64,000 nt of DNA from Actinomadura opuntiae (GCF_030283205.1 NZ_JASNWF010000007.1:124001-188000); one strand, 5' to 3'. Shown: positions 17,492 to 26,809, counted from the stretch's first letter. Notes: generated by a model from the letters alone, not told the origin. Translations and numbers: made by a program.

Positions 17492-18625
17492 GTGAGCGGG
17501 CCGGCCGCGCCGCCCGCGCCGCCCGTCCCGCGGTACGGGGCGGGCGCGCTCGCCGACGTCCCGGTCTCGGTGCTGGCGGCGATGGGCGTTCCGGGCGCGG
17601 TCAACGTGCTGGGCCTGCCCGAGCTGCCGCGCGCCTGCGTCCTGCTGGTGGACGGTCTCGGCTGGGAGCAGTTGCGCGCCCATCCGGGCGAGGCGCCGTA
17701 CCTGAACGCGATGGGTGGCGGGCCGATCTCCGCGGGATTCCCCGCGACGACCGTCACCAGCCTCGGGTCGCTCGGCACCGGGCTGCCGCCCGGCGGGCAC
17801 GGCCTGCTCGGCGTGCAGGTCGCGATCCCGGGCACCGGGCGGCTGCTCAACTGCCTGCGCTGGCAGGACGACTCGGTCGACCCGGCCCGTTTCCAGCCCG
17901 CGCCGACGATCTACGAGCGGGCCGCGGCGGACGGCGTCGAGGTCGCCTACGTGGCCCGCGGCCTGTACCGGGACTCGCCGCTCAGCCGCGCCACGGCCCG
18001 CGGCGCCGACTACCTGGCCGCCGACGGGCTCGGGCAGCTCGTCGGGCGTACCGAGCGGGCGCTGCGGCGCGGCGACCGGTCGCTGGTGACGGTGTACCAC
18101 GCGGACCTCGACTCGACCGGGCACAAGTTCGGCGCGGCCTCGCCCGACTGGCGCCATCAGCTGCGCTTCGTCGACTACCTCGTGCAGGAGCTCGTGTCGG
18201 TGCTGCCGGCGGGCAGCGCGCTGTACGTCACCGCCGATCACGGCATGGTCGATCCGGCCGAGCGCGTCGACGCCGATACCGTCCCCGAACTGGGCGAAGG
18301 GGTCGCGCTGCTCGGCGGCGACGCGCGCTGCCGGTACGTCTACAGCGAGCCCGGCGCCCACGCCGACGTCCTCGCCGCGTGGACCGCGCTGGTCGGCGAC
18401 CGGGCGTGGGTGGTGCCGCGCGAGGAGGCGGTGGCGGACGGCTGGTTCGGCCCCCTCGCGCCCGGGATGGCGGAGCGCATCGGCGACGTGATCGCGGTTC
18501 CGCACGGGGACCTGGCGATCGTGGCGTCCGAGCGGGAGCCGTGGCTGAACCGGATGGTCGGCATGCACGGCTCGCTCGTCGCCGCAGAGCAGATCGTCCC
18601 GCTGCTGTCGGCCGCCCGGCCCTGA
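17492..18625 (+). CDS. Alkaline phosphatase-family nucleotide pyrophosphatase/phosphodiesterase
   Basis: A 377-residue hydrolase of the alkaline-phosphatase superfamily. Visible are LLVDGLGWEQLR (first metal site), the nucleophile region GFPATTVTSLGSLGTG (Thr in ATTVTS), YHADLDSTGHKFG and the second metal site YVTADHGMVD. The architecture corresponds to nucleotide pyrophosphatase/phosphodiesterases that cleave phosphodiester or pyrophosphate bonds. No signal peptide is obvious, so it may be cytoplasmic. The GTG at 17492 lies 7 bases after DUF5998, indicating co-transcription. The natural substrate is unknown. Confidence 0.9.
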   Translation: MSGPAAPPAPPVPRYGAGALADVPVSVLAAMGVPGAVNVLGLPELPRACVLLVDGLGWEQLRAHPGEAPYLNAMGGGPISAGFPATTVTSLGSLGTGLPPGGHGLLGVQVAIPGTGRLLNCLRWQDDSVDPARFQPAPTIYERAAADGVEVAYVARGLYRDSPLSRATARGADYLAADGLGQLVGRTERALRRGDRSLVTVYHADLDSTGHKFGAASPDWRHQLRFVDYLVQELVSVLPAGSALYVTADHGMVDPAERVDADTVPELGEGVALLGGDARCRYVYSEPGAHADVLAAWTALVGDRAWVVPREEAVADGWFGPLAPGMAERIGDVIAVPHGDLAIVASEREPWLNRMVGMHGSLVAAEQIVPLLSAARP

Positions 18626-18740
18626 CCCGGCGCGCCGCGGCCACCGGCGTGTCGGACGGCCCGTGGTGCGTAGGCTGCGGATCGTGACGAACCCCGTGGT
18701 GCCCCTCCCTAATCCGGGCGATGGCGGTCAAACTGGCGAT

Positions 18741-19571
18741 GTGCACCCTCTCATCGAAGTGCCCGCGCTGGACCGGCTGCTCCGGCAGCAGACCCCCCTG
18801 GTCCTGCTGGACGTGCGTTGGCATCTGGCGGGGCCGCCGGGAATCGACTCCTACCGCAAGGGCCATCTCCCCGGGGCCGTGTTCGTCGACCTGGACCGCG
18901 ACGTGGCGGGGCCGCCGGGCCCCGCCGGACGGCATCCGCTGCCCGCGTCCGGCGACTTCGAGGCGGCGATGCGCCGGGCCGGGGTGTCGGGGGACCGCCT
19001 CGTCGTGGTCTACGACGACGCCGACTCCACCTCGGCCGCGCGCCTGTGGTGGTCGCTGCGCTACTTCGGCCACGAGAAGGTCCGCGTGCTGAACGGCGGC
19101 TACCGGGCGTGGACGGAGGCGGGCCACGAGGTCACCACCGAGGAGCCGGACGTCAAGCCGGGCGACTTCTTCGCCCGCCCCGGTCAGCTTCCGGTGCTGG
19201 ACGCGGAGGGCGCCGGGGCGCTGGCGACGGAGGGGGTCCTGCTGGACGCCCGTGCCGCCGAGCGCTACCGCGGCGAGACCGAGCCCGTCGACCCGGTCGC
19301 CGGGCACATCCCCGGCGCGCGCAACGCCCCGACGTCGGGGAACGTCGGGGTGGACGGCCGGTTCCTGCCGCCGGAGCTGCTGCGCGAGCGGTTCGCGCAG
19401 CTCGGCGCCACCGACGCCCTGGACGTCGGCGCCTACTGCGGCTCGGGCGTGACGGCCGCACACGAGATCCTCGCGCTGAACCTCGCGGGCATCCCCGCCG
19501 CCCTGTACGTCGGGTCCTGGTCGAACTGGGTCGCCGATCCGGCCCGTCCCGTCGCGAGCGGGGATTCCTGA
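18741..19571 (+). CDS. Sulfurtransferase with two rhodanese domains
   Basis: A protein of about 276 residues with two rhodanese domains. The N-terminal one is inactive-looking (LLDVRWHLAGPPGIDSYRKGHLPGAVFVDLD, no active-site cysteine). The C-terminal one has the active-site loop YCGSGVTAAHE with its catalytic cysteine. Such proteins transfer sulfane sulfur from thiosulfate or 3-mercaptopyruvate to an acceptor. I chose GTG at 18741 because the domain starts directly afterward; GTG at 18684 or 18663 would add 19-26 unsupported residues. It converges on the CHAT gene. Confidence 0.88.
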   Translation: MHPLIEVPALDRLLRQQTPLVLLDVRWHLAGPPGIDSYRKGHLPGAVFVDLDRDVAGPPGPAGRHPLPASGDFEAAMRRAGVSGDRLVVVYDDADSTSAARLWWSLRYFGHEKVRVLNGGYRAWTEAGHEVTTEEPDVKPGDFFARPGQLPVLDAEGAGALATEGVLLDARAAERYRGETEPVDPVAGHIPGARNAPTSGNVGVDGRFLPPELLRERFAQLGATDALDVGAYCGSGVTAAHEILALNLAGIPAALYVGSWSNWVADPARPVASGDS

Positions 19572-19619
19572 CCTTCGCCTCCGGGCCCGTGGCCGGCGGG
19601 GACCGGCCACGGGCGCCCG

Positions 19620-22214
19620 TCATCCCGAGCCGAAGCAGAGGAACCCCGCGACGCCGATCGAGCGCGGGGCGTCGGCCAGCGCGCGGGCCGGGGGCCGTCC
19701 CGCCGCCAGGCCGGTGTGGAACGCCGACATGAAGTCCGGTGTCGTGGCGTCCCGGACGGGCGTGACGCTGGCGATCACCGTGGAAGCGCCCAGCGCGAGC
19801 AGCACGCCCGCCATCCCGACGACGGCGTCGCCTCCGTCGGCTCGGCCGATGTCGCATGCCGACAGCACCACGATGCGGGGCGGCGCGGCCAGGTCGTCCA
19901 GGTCGTGGACGAGGAGCGGTCCGTCGGCGAGCCGCAGCCGGGAGAACAGCGCATTGCCCTCGCGGAACTCGCCATGGGCGGCGATGTGGGCGAGCGCGGC
20001 GCCGTCGAGCGCGTCCCGGACGGGCTCGGCGCGCGCGTCCGGCCCGTCCAGGACAGTCGCCCCGGGATGGACGCCGCGCAGCACCGCGATCTCGCGTCCG
20101 GCATGGCCGAGGCCCGGGCCTGCCACCAGGACGGTGCGTCCGCCGGCGGGACGCATCTCGCGGGCGCGCAGCCAGGCGGCGGCCGACGGCACGACCGTGA
20201 ACGGGCGGCCGGCCAGCGACGGGAGCACCGCCCACGGCAGGCCGTGCAGCGGACCTGTCGGTGCGATGACCAGGTCGCGGTCGCCGACGCCGGCGCGCAG
20301 CGGTGCGAGCAGGAGCCGGTCGAGGCGCCCGGCGGACTCGGCGACGGCGGCGAGTGACGCGGGGTCGTCCGCCTCCGCGAGCCGCCGCAGCGCGAAGCGG
20401 AGCAGCCCTGTCTCGCGGACGGCGTCGCCGAGGTCGCCGAGCCGGTGCTGGCGGGCCTGGCCGCCTGCGACGGTCACCGCGTGCAGTTCCCCGTCCACCG
20501 CGACCATCTCCACCAAGGCGTGCTCGCCCAGGGCGGCGGCGATATCAGGGACCTCCGGCACATCCGGGTCGGGTGGGCCGCCCGAGCGGTGCCGCGTGCG
20601 CGCGCTGACCTTCGCCTCCAGGGCCGCGAGATCGGCGGCGAGGACGGACGGCACGCCGCCGCGCGCGGCGTCGCAGGTATGCGCGACGCTGAGCGCCCGC
20701 AGCGCCGCCAGCGCCGCGGCCCGCTCCGGATCGGCGGGCGGCCGCAGCCGCCCCGGACGGGCGATGGCGCGCCGCCGCTCCTCCAGCGCCAGCAGCTCCC
20801 GCGCCGACCGGGCGAGGCCGAGGCCGAGCGCCGCCAGCTCGCCCGCGAGGCCCGCCGCGCGGGCCCTCAGATCCAGCGCGCCCAGCGCCTCGGCGTGCCG
20901 CCCGGCCGCCTCCAGCCCGTCCCGGACGGCGGCGAGCGCGCCCCGGACGTCGCCGCGCGACCGGCGTTCCAGCGCGGTGGCGTGCAGGCCGGCGATCCGG
21001 ACCGCGGCGGGGGCGTCCGCGCCGGCGACGCGCGGCAGCAGGTGACCGGACGGCCTGCCGAGCGCGATCGCCACCCGCGCTGCGATGATGCGGATCTCGG
21101 CGGCGGCGCCCGCCCAGCCTCCGCCGTCGAGCCGGCCGGCCGCCGCGGCGGCGTCCGCCAGCAGCGCCTCGGACCGCTCGCCCGCCGCCCACCGCGCCTT
21201 GATCAGCACATGGCCGGCGAGCGGGATCCATCCGGCGCGCTCCTGGGCGCCGAACGCGTCCCGTGCCTCCACGGCGGTCCCGGCGGCGCGTTCGGGGTCG
21301 CCGTCCGCGAGTTCCGCGTGCGCGCGCAGGAGCAGGGCGTCGGCCACGTCGCACCGGTAGCCGTGGCTTCTCGACGCGTCGAGGGCCGCGTCGAGAAGCG
21401 GCCGCGCCTCCCTGGGAAGGCCCGCCGCGATCAGGGTCTCCGCCTGGTCGAGCCGGCACTGCGCGAGGCGCTCCCCGGCCAGCTGCGGTTCCGCCTCCGC
21501 GTAGAGCCGGAGCGCGCGCGGGACGTCCCCGCGCCGCGACACCGCGAACGCCAGGTTGCCCTTGGCCATCGCCGTCTGGTGCCGCAGCCCGGCGGCTTCG
21601 CCGGTCGCGACGGCCTCCGCGAGCGCCTCCTCCGCGCCGTCGAAGTCGCCGTGCATCGCCCGTGCGAGGCCGATGTTGTTCAGCAGCCCGTTGAGCGCGG
21701 CCGGGTCGTGCCCACGCCGCAGGCCCGCGAGCGCCGGTTCCGCGACGTCGTGCGCCTCGGCGACGCGTCCCGCCCGCGCGAGCGCGCAGGCCTTGTTGGC
21801 GGCGAGCCGGTCCGCGTCCGGACCACGTAGTACGGTCTCCGCCTCCTCCGCGTGGGCGAGCGCTCCGGTGAGGTCTCCGCGGGCCGTCAGTAGCCCGACC
21901 AAATTCATCCTCACCTTCGCGGCGGTATAGGGGTCGGGACGCACGTCGCCCGTCCAGGGCTCCGCCGCGAACAGCGGCCATTCCGCTTCCTCTGGCGCGG
22001 CGGCCGCCGTCTCACGTCCGGTCGCGAGGTCGAGGGCGCGGTGCAGGAACCCGAGCCCTTCGTCCAGGCGCCCCAGCTCCTTGGCCGCCAGGCCCGCGAT
22101 CCTCAGGGCGAGGATGTCGTCGCCGGCCTGCAACAACGTCAGCGCGCGGGCATGCGCCGTCGCCGGGTCGATCGCCGTCAGCCAGAGCAGCGCCCGCTCG
22201 TCCTCCTCGCTCAT
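19620..22214 (-). CDS. CHAT-domain caspase-like peptidase with TPR-like repeats
   Basis: An 864-residue protein. Its N-terminal two thirds are alpha-helical tandem repeats of TPR type (repeated A-x-A-L-G units, for example DFDGAEEALAEAVATGEAAG). The C-terminal CHAT peptidase has the likely catalytic His747 (AAHGEF) and Cys787 (LSACDIGRADGGD), an arrangement shared with caspases and separase. It is cytoplasmic, without signal or membrane segment. It is the last gene of a co-directional module: subtilase, ECF sigma factor, small protein, CHAT. The start overlaps the small gene by 4 bases (ATGA). The likely role is ligand- or complex-activated proteolysis in a stress response; the target is unknown. 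Confidence 0.9.
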   Translation of the reverse strand: MSEEDERALLWLTAIDPATAHARALTLLQAGDDILALRIAGLAAKELGRLDEGLGFLHRALDLATGRETAAAAPEEAEWPLFAAEPWTGDVRPDPYTAAKVRMNLVGLLTARGDLTGALAHAEEAETVLRGPDADRLAANKACALARAGRVAEAHDVAEPALAGLRRGHDPAALNGLLNNIGLARAMHGDFDGAEEALAEAVATGEAAGLRHQTAMAKGNLAFAVSRRGDVPRALRLYAEAEPQLAGERLAQCRLDQAETLIAAGLPREARPLLDAALDASRSHGYRCDVADALLLRAHAELADGDPERAAGTAVEARDAFGAQERAGWIPLAGHVLIKARWAAGERSEALLADAAAAAGRLDGGGWAGAAAEIRIIAARVAIALGRPSGHLLPRVAGADAPAAVRIAGLHATALERRSRGDVRGALAAVRDGLEAAGRHAEALGALDLRARAAGLAGELAALGLGLARSARELLALEERRRAIARPGRLRPPADPERAAALAALRALSVAHTCDAARGGVPSVLAADLAALEAKVSARTRHRSGGPPDPDVPEVPDIAAALGEHALVEMVAVDGELHAVTVAGGQARQHRLGDLGDAVRETGLLRFALRRLAEADDPASLAAVAESAGRLDRLLLAPLRAGVGDRDLVIAPTGPLHGLPWAVLPSLAGRPFTVVPSAAAWLRAREMRPAGGRTVLVAGPGLGHAGREIAVLRGVHPGATVLDGPDARAEPVRDALDGAALAHIAAHGEFREGNALFSRLRLADGPLLVHDLDDLAAPPRIVVLSACDIGRADGGDAVVGMAGVLLALGASTVIASVTPVRDATTPDFMSAFHTGLAAGRPPARALADAPRSIGVAGFLCFGSG

Positions 22215-22660
22215 ACGCGGATCCAGCTGGTGACGACCGACGTGCCGTCCTCGAGGCGGAACAGCAGGCTGACCAGCCCCTCCGGCACGTCCGGAAGGCA
22301 GAACAGCCCGGTCGGACCGGTGCGCGCGACCGGCCGGTCCGGCGGAAGGCCGGGGTGCCGGACGACGATGTCGGCGGACGCGGGCGGGACGATCCGCCCG
22401 GTGATCTCGCGGTACCGGCCGTCCCCGGCCACCTCGATCTCCACCGTCGACCCGGGGCAGGCGAACGTCAGCGCCCGTCCCGCCGCGCCGCGCACCCCAG
22501 CCGCCGGGCGGGCGCCGAGGTCCTGGCGCAGTTCCGCCAGCGCGGCGGACGGCATCCGCCACCCCAGCGCCGAGCGCGCCGCAGCCAGCACGCCCTCCGG
22601 CACCGGGTCGAGCGCGTCGAACGCGGCCCGCGCCCCCGCCATCAGCTCCTCGTCGTTCAC
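22211..22660 (-). CDS. Small hypothetical protein of the ECF-CHAT module
   Basis: A 149-residue soluble protein starting at GTG 22660. The N-terminal 50 residues are helical (ELMAGARAAFDALDPVPEGVLAAARSAL), and the C-terminal half is beta-rich with RTGPTGLFCLPDVPEGLVSLLFRLEDG, which looks like a small immunoglobulin-like or carboxypeptidase-regulatory-type sandwich. There is no zinc-binding HxxxCxxC motif, so it is not a classical anti-sigma factor. It overlaps both neighbours by 4 bases, so it is translated between the sigma factor and the CHAT protein. It may link the two, for instance as an adaptor; this is inference. Confidence 0.75.
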   Translation of the reverse strand: MNDEELMAGARAAFDALDPVPEGVLAAARSALGWRMPSAALAELRQDLGARPAAGVRGAAGRALTFACPGSTVEIEVAGDGRYREITGRIVPPASADIVVRHPGLPPDRPVARTGPTGLFCLPDVPEGLVSLLFRLEDGTSVVTSWIRV

Positions 22661-23223
22661 GGGACGAGCCTCCGCAGCGCCGACAGGCACCGCGCCCGGG
22701 TCGGGCCGACGCTCCCGACCGGGATGCCCAGCGCCGCCGCCAGCTCGGCGTAGCTGGCGGCCTGCGCGAACAGCCGCAGCAGCGTCCGGCAGCGGCGGGG
22801 GAGCGCTTCGAGCGCGGCGCCGACGCGGCCCACCCGGTCCCGCATTACGGCGACCTCGTCCGGACCGCGGAACTCGCCGATCGTTCCGTGACCGCCGCCC
22901 GCGCCGTGCCCACCGTGGATCATCAGTGCCGCGGGCGGCAGCTCGCGTGCCCGCCGCCGCACCAGCCGCAGGCACTCGTTCCGTGCCGTCGTCGCCAGCC
23001 AGCAGCCCGTCGCGGCCGGATCGTCGAGCGCATCGATCCGCTCCACCAGCCGCAGCCACGAGGTCTGCACCACGTCGCCCGCGTCCGCGTCGTCCAGCCC
23101 ATGAGCGCGGGCGATCGACCACAGCAGCCCGCTGTACCGCTCGACCAGCCGCGCCCACGCGGCGCCGTCCCCTTCCCGAGCCCTGCTCACCAGCTCGTCC
23201 GCATCGTCGTCCCGCCCAGCCAC
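22657..23223 (-). CDS. ECF-type RNA polymerase sigma factor
   Basis: A 188-residue sigma-70-family factor. Region 2 is seen as YSGLLWSIARAHGLDDADAGDVVQTSWLRLVERID, with the usual core-binding motif DxxQxxxL. Region 4 is a helix-turn-helix in LPRRCRTLLRLFAQAASYAELAAALGIPVGSVGPTRARCLSALRRL. The linker contains a glycine/histidine-rich insert (MIHGGHGAGGGHG). I prefer GTG at 23223, because AGGAG lies 8 bases upstream; a TTG at 23226 would add one residue. Downstream genes overlap it by 4 bases. There is no adjacent classical anti-sigma gene, so regulation probably involves the small or CHAT protein. Confidence 0.88.
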   Translation of the reverse strand: MAGRDDDADELVSRAREGDGAAWARLVERYSGLLWSIARAHGLDDADAGDVVQTSWLRLVERIDALDDPAATGCWLATTARNECLRLVRRRARELPPAALMIHGGHGAGGGHGTIGEFRGPDEVAVMRDRVGRVGAALEALPRRCRTLLRLFAQAASYAELAAALGIPVGSVGPTRARCLSALRRLVP

Positions 23224-23325
23224 CAAGGAGTCTCCTGCCGGTCATTCGTTGACATCGGCTGATAACTCTAAGTTGAGAATTGACGACTCAGCGTGCACGG
23301 TTACCGCTTCGCCATCGGACCGTGT

Positions 23326-24489
23326 TCAAGAACTGATGATTACACCGAGGTCCGGAAGGGTAACCCCGCGTGCCGGATCGAGAACCCGGTCGGCGGCGGA
23401 CGGCGCGTCCAGGCCCTCCGCCGCGGCGAGGCCCGCGATCCGTCCCGCGACGGCCGGCGCGGCGAACGACGTCCCACTCCACGTCGCATACCCCTCGAAC
23501 CGGTCCGGATCGGCGCCTTCCGAGGAGGGACGCGGGCCGTCGAACCACACATGCGTGCTCGCGACGTCCACGCCCGGCGCACAGGCGTCGACCCACCAGC
23601 CGTAGTTGGAGAACCAGGCCCGGTCGTCGCCGTCGAGCGCCGCGACCGCGACGACCGCCTTCATCGCGGCGGGCCAGAACGGGCGCTCGCTCGCGGTGTT
23701 GCCCGCGCACGCCACCACCACCGTCCGGCGGCCGAGCGCGCCGACCGCCCTCGCCAGCACCGGGGACGGGCGGTCGTCGAAGGTGTGGCAGCCGAGCGAG
23801 ATGTTCACCACGTCGGCGCGTCCCCACGCCGCGAGCCAGGCCAGCGCCCGGACCACGTCCAGTTCGTCGCCGACGCCGTCACCGCCGATGACCCGCCGCG
23901 CCCGCAGCGCCGCTGTCGGCGCGTGCCGCAGCACCACGCCCGCGATGAATGTGCCGTGCCCCGCCTGGGCGTCCAGTTCGAGGTCGAGGTCGGCGTCGAG
24001 TACCTCCGCGACCTCGTCGCGCTGCTCGCGGAACCACTCGGCGCCGTCCCACCAGGGGTGCGGCGCGAGGCCGGTGTCGAGGATCGCGACCGTCACGTCC
24101 CGGCGCGCGCCCGCGGCGGACGGGACGGGCAGCGGCGCTACCGGACGCGGCCGGTCGGCCGGGCCGCTCCACCACATCGGCTGACCGTGCACGAGATGGT
24201 TCGGCGAGACGCTCAGTGTCCGATGACGGCCACCCCCGGACAGCTGCGCCGACAGCTCGCAGACGTCCACCTTCGCCGACGGCCGCAACAGCAGCCGCGT
24301 CGCGCCCGGCTCGTCCTGCCGCGCGTCGCACCAGCGCCGCACCAGCTCCTGCGCGGCGCCGGCGTCCTGTCCGGAAACGAGGATCTGGTCGCGCCGCACC
24401 AGCGTCGGCCGCCCCGGGACCGGTTCCACCACCATCGCGTCCCCGTGCCGGCCGAGCAGCCGTTCCAGCCGCGCCTCCTGGTCGAACAT
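23326..24489 (-). CDS. S8-family (subtilisin-like) serine peptidase, apparently cytoplasmic
   Basis: A 387-residue subtilase with the full catalytic triad: Asp138 (AILDTGL), His178 (GHGTFIAG) and Ser341 (GTSFAAP). The oxyanion-hole region is ACAGNTASERPFWPAA. No signal peptide or prodomain cleavage site is visible at the N-terminus (MFDQEARLERLLG), which is unusual for a subtilase and indicates cytoplasmic action. The first 125 residues are a variable domain. It is the first gene of the module; 102 bases separate it from the ECF sigma gene. The likely role is proteolytic signalling or effector activity within the CHAT/ECF system. Confidence 0.9.
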   Translation of the reverse strand: MFDQEARLERLLGRHGDAMVVEPVPGRPTLVRRDQILVSGQDAGAAQELVRRWCDARQDEPGATRLLLRPSAKVDVCELSAQLSGGGRHRTLSVSPNHLVHGQPMWWSGPADRPRPVAPLPVPSAAGARRDVTVAILDTGLAPHPWWDGAEWFREQRDEVAEVLDADLDLELDAQAGHGTFIAGVVLRHAPTAALRARRVIGGDGVGDELDVVRALAWLAAWGRADVVNISLGCHTFDDRPSPVLARAVGALGRRTVVVACAGNTASERPFWPAAMKAVVAVAALDGDDRAWFSNYGWWVDACAPGVDVASTHVWFDGPRPSSEGADPDRFEGYATWSGTSFAAPAVAGRIAGLAAAEGLDAPSAADRVLDPARGVTLPDLGVIISS

Positions 24490-24774
24490 CGATCCCCGCC
24501 TCCCGTGCCGCGACCCGGGCACTCATCGTGCCGGAACGGGCGCGCAAAGCGACCGGTCAACGCGCGGAAACCCCGGCGGGCGGCGGGACGAGCGCCTACG
24601 CTTGGCGGCCGTGGCCGGTGAACGGTGTGCATCCCGTGGTCAAGCGTCTGGCAAACGACGAACTCACGGTGGTGCGACCGGGGCCGATGATGCACAATGA
24701 GGGACGCGGACGCCGTCTTGGGACGTACGAGGCCGTAGGGGAAGACGAGCCTCGGTACAGATCCAGGAGGTCCG

Positions 24775-25269
24775 GTGACCGCACGTGGCGTTTTCTACGT
24801 CCACTCCGCGCCACCTGCGCTGAGCCCGCACATCGAGTGGGCCGCCGCAGGTGTCCTCGGCGTGCCCGTTTCCCTTGATTGGGCTGATCAGGCGGCCGCG
24901 CCGGGGACGCTGCGCGCCGAGCTTCATTGGGAGGGCAGGCCGGGCACCGCCGCAGGGATCACCTCGGCGCTGCGCAACTGGAAACTGGTGCGGTTCGAGG
25001 CCACCGAGGACCCGACGCCCGGAAGCGACGGCGTCCGCTACAGCTTCACGCCGTCGCTCGGGGTGTTCAGCGGCGTCATCGGCGCCAACGGCGACATCAT
25101 GGTGCCCGAGGACCGGCTGCGCTCGGTCATGGCGAACGCGGCCGTCGGCAAGGCGTCCCTCGAGCACGAGCTCGACCGCCTCCTCGGCACCCCGTGGGAC
25201 AACGAGCTGGAGCCCTTCCGGCGCGCCGGCGACGGCGCCCCCGTGCGCTGGCTCCACGCTGCCGTTTGA
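24775..25269 (+). CDS. DUF3145 domain-containing protein
   Basis: A 164-residue protein of the actinobacterial DUF3145 family. It contains HIEWAAAGVLGVPVSLDWADQAAAPGTLRAELHWEGRPGTAAGITSALRNWKLVRFEATEDPTPGSDGVRY and ends LLGTPWDNELEPFRRA, both family hallmarks. The GTG start is well defined by a perfect AGGAGG five bases upstream. It lies alone, in the 1-kb stretch before the fab operon, as in many actinomycetes. No catalytic motif is known for the family; function unknown. Short hairpins follow it. Confidence 0.93.
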   Translation: MTARGVFYVHSAPPALSPHIEWAAAGVLGVPVSLDWADQAAAPGTLRAELHWEGRPGTAAGITSALRNWKLVRFEATEDPTPGSDGVRYSFTPSLGVFSGVIGANGDIMVPEDRLRSVMANAAVGKASLEHELDRLLGTPWDNELEPFRRAGDGAPVRWLHAAV

Positions 25270-25351
25270 TTCAATCCCGGCCCAGAGGGCTCGCCTGGCG
25301 GCTCGCCCTCTGACCGTGATTGGGCGAGCGCGGCCTCGCTTCGCGAGCTTC

Positions 25352-25387
25352 CCGGTGGGGGCTCGCCTTCGGCTTCGCCCCCACCGG
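25352..25387. terminator. Hairpin downstream of the DUF3145 gene
   Basis: An 11-bp perfect inverted repeat (CCGGTGGGGGC at 25352-25362 and its complement at 25377-25387) with a 14-nt loop lies between the DUF3145 and fabF genes, consistent with termination. The rest of the 232-base gap (25270-25501) holds other partial inverted repeats and no gene. Confidence 0.5.
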
Positions 25388-25451
25388 TCAGATAACGCGC
25401 TCGCGTGCGGGCTGGGGTCGTCGCCGGGGACATGAACGGGCGGGAAGACGG

Positions 25452-25484
25452 AACGGCCCGGCGAGTTCTGCTCGCCGGGCCGTT
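25452..25484. terminator. Hairpin terminator of the fab operon
   Basis: A perfect 14-bp inverted repeat (AACGGCCCGGCGAG at 25452-25465 and its complement at 25471-25484) with a 5-nt loop lies 17 bases past the fabF stop. It is probably the operon's terminator; the U-run is short. Confidence 0.7.
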
Positions 25485-25501
25485 GACGTCGTGCGGGGGT
25501 A

Positions 25502-26809
25502 TTACAGGGCGCGCTCGAAGGCCACCGACACGTTGTGGCCGCCGAAGCCGAACGAGTTGTTGAGCGCCGCGGCGGGACCGTCCGAGAGCTTGCGCGGCTC
25601 GCCCCGGACGATGTCCAGCTCGACGTCGTCGTCGAGGTCCTCCAGGTTGGCGACGGCCGGGACCAGCCCGTCGCGCAGCGCGAGGATCGTGAACACCGAC
25701 TCCAGCGCGCCGGCGCCGCCGAGCAGGTGCCCGGTCATCGACTTGGTCGCGGTGATGACCACCTTCGAGGCGGCCTCCTCGCCGAGGCCCGCCTTGATGG
25801 AGTTCAGCTCGGCCACGTCGCCGGACGGGGTCGAGGTCGCGTGCGCGTTGATGTGCACGATGTCCTCGGGCCGCAGGCCCGCGTCGTCGAGCGCCCGCTG
25901 CATCGCCTTGGCCTGCCCGCCGCCGCTCGGGTCGGGCAGCACGATGTCGTAGGCGTCGTTGGAGTACCCGCAGCCGGAGGCGACGCCCTGCACGCGGGCG
26001 CCGCGGGCGCGGGCGTGCTCCTCCGACTCCAGGATGATCATGGCGGCGCCCTCGCCGAGCACGAACCCGTCGCGGTTCTTGTCGTAGGGGCGGGACGCGC
26101 GCGCCGGCTCCTCGTTGCGGGTCGACATCGCGCGCATCCGGCCGAACGAGGCCATCTGCAGCGGGTGGATGCACGACTCGGTGCCGCCGCAGATCACGAC
26201 GTCGGCGCGGCCCGCGCGGATCATGTCGATGGCGTAGCCGACGGCCTCGCCGCTGGACGCGCACGCGCTGACCAGGGCGTGCGAGCCGGCGGTGGCGCCG
26301 AACTCGATGCCGACGTGCCCCGACGCGCCGTTCGGCATCAGCATCGGCACGGTGAACGGCGACACCCGCGACCAGCCCTGCTCGCGGAACACGTCGTAGC
26401 TGTTCAGCGCGGTGTGCAGGCCGCCGATGCCGCTGGAGACGACGACGCCCAGCCGGTCGCCGTCGACGACGAAGCCGCCGGGCACGCCGGCGGGCTCCTC
26501 GTTGCGCATCGTCTTGTTGCTGACCGCCGGGGCGAAGCCCGCGTCGGTCCACGCCTCGCGCGCCGCGATCAGCGCGATCGCCTGGCTGCGGTCCAGCCGG
26601 CGCAGCGACTGCTTCGGCATCACCTCGGCCGGGTCCACCTTCAGCGTGGCGGCGAAGCGGACGGGCAGGTCCTCGACGCCCTCCCAGTCCAGGCTGCGGA
26701 CCCCGGACTCTCCGGCGAGCAGGGCGGACCAGGTCGACGGCAGGTCGCCGCCGAGTGGGGTCGTTGCACCGAGACCGGTCACCACGACCCTGGTCTGGCT
26801 CTTGCTCAT
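25502..26809 (-). CDS. fabF: Beta-ketoacyl-ACP synthase II
   Basis: A 435-residue elongating condensing enzyme of type II fatty-acid synthesis. The nucleophile Cys183 lies in SACASSGEA, and the other catalytic residues are in HATSTPSGD (His) and NSFGFGGHN (His). It condenses malonyl-ACP with growing acyl-ACP. ATG 26809 is preceded by MSKSQTRVVVTGLG, the normal N-terminus; the upstream frame is a shadow. It is the last gene of fabD-fabH-acpP-fabF, 155 bases from acpP. Controlled by the upstream PucR-type regulator, by analogy with Streptomyces FasR. Confidence 0.96.
   Translation of the reverse strand: MSKSQTRVVVTGLGATTPLGGDLPSTWSALLAGESGVRSLDWEGVEDLPVRFAATLKVDPAEVMPKQSLRRLDRSQAIALIAAREAWTDAGFAPAVSNKTMRNEEPAGVPGGFVVDGDRLGVVVSSGIGGLHTALNSYDVFREQGWSRVSPFTVPMLMPNGASGHVGIEFGATAGSHALVSACASSGEAVGYAIDMIRAGRADVVICGGTESCIHPLQMASFGRMRAMSTRNEEPARASRPYDKNRDGFVLGEGAAMIILESEEHARARGARVQGVASGCGYSNDAYDIVLPDPSGGGQAKAMQRALDDAGLRPEDIVHINAHATSTPSGDVAELNSIKAGLGEEAASKVVITATKSMTGHLLGGAGALESVFTILALRDGLVPAVANLEDLDDDVELDIVRGEPRKLSDGPAAALNNSFGFGGHNVSVAFERAL

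Noticed and set aside
25270..25501. Possible repeat cluster or mobile-element remnant in the DUF3145-fabF gap
   Set aside because: The several partial inverted repeats are short hairpins consistent with terminators; no transposase or terminal repeats are present.
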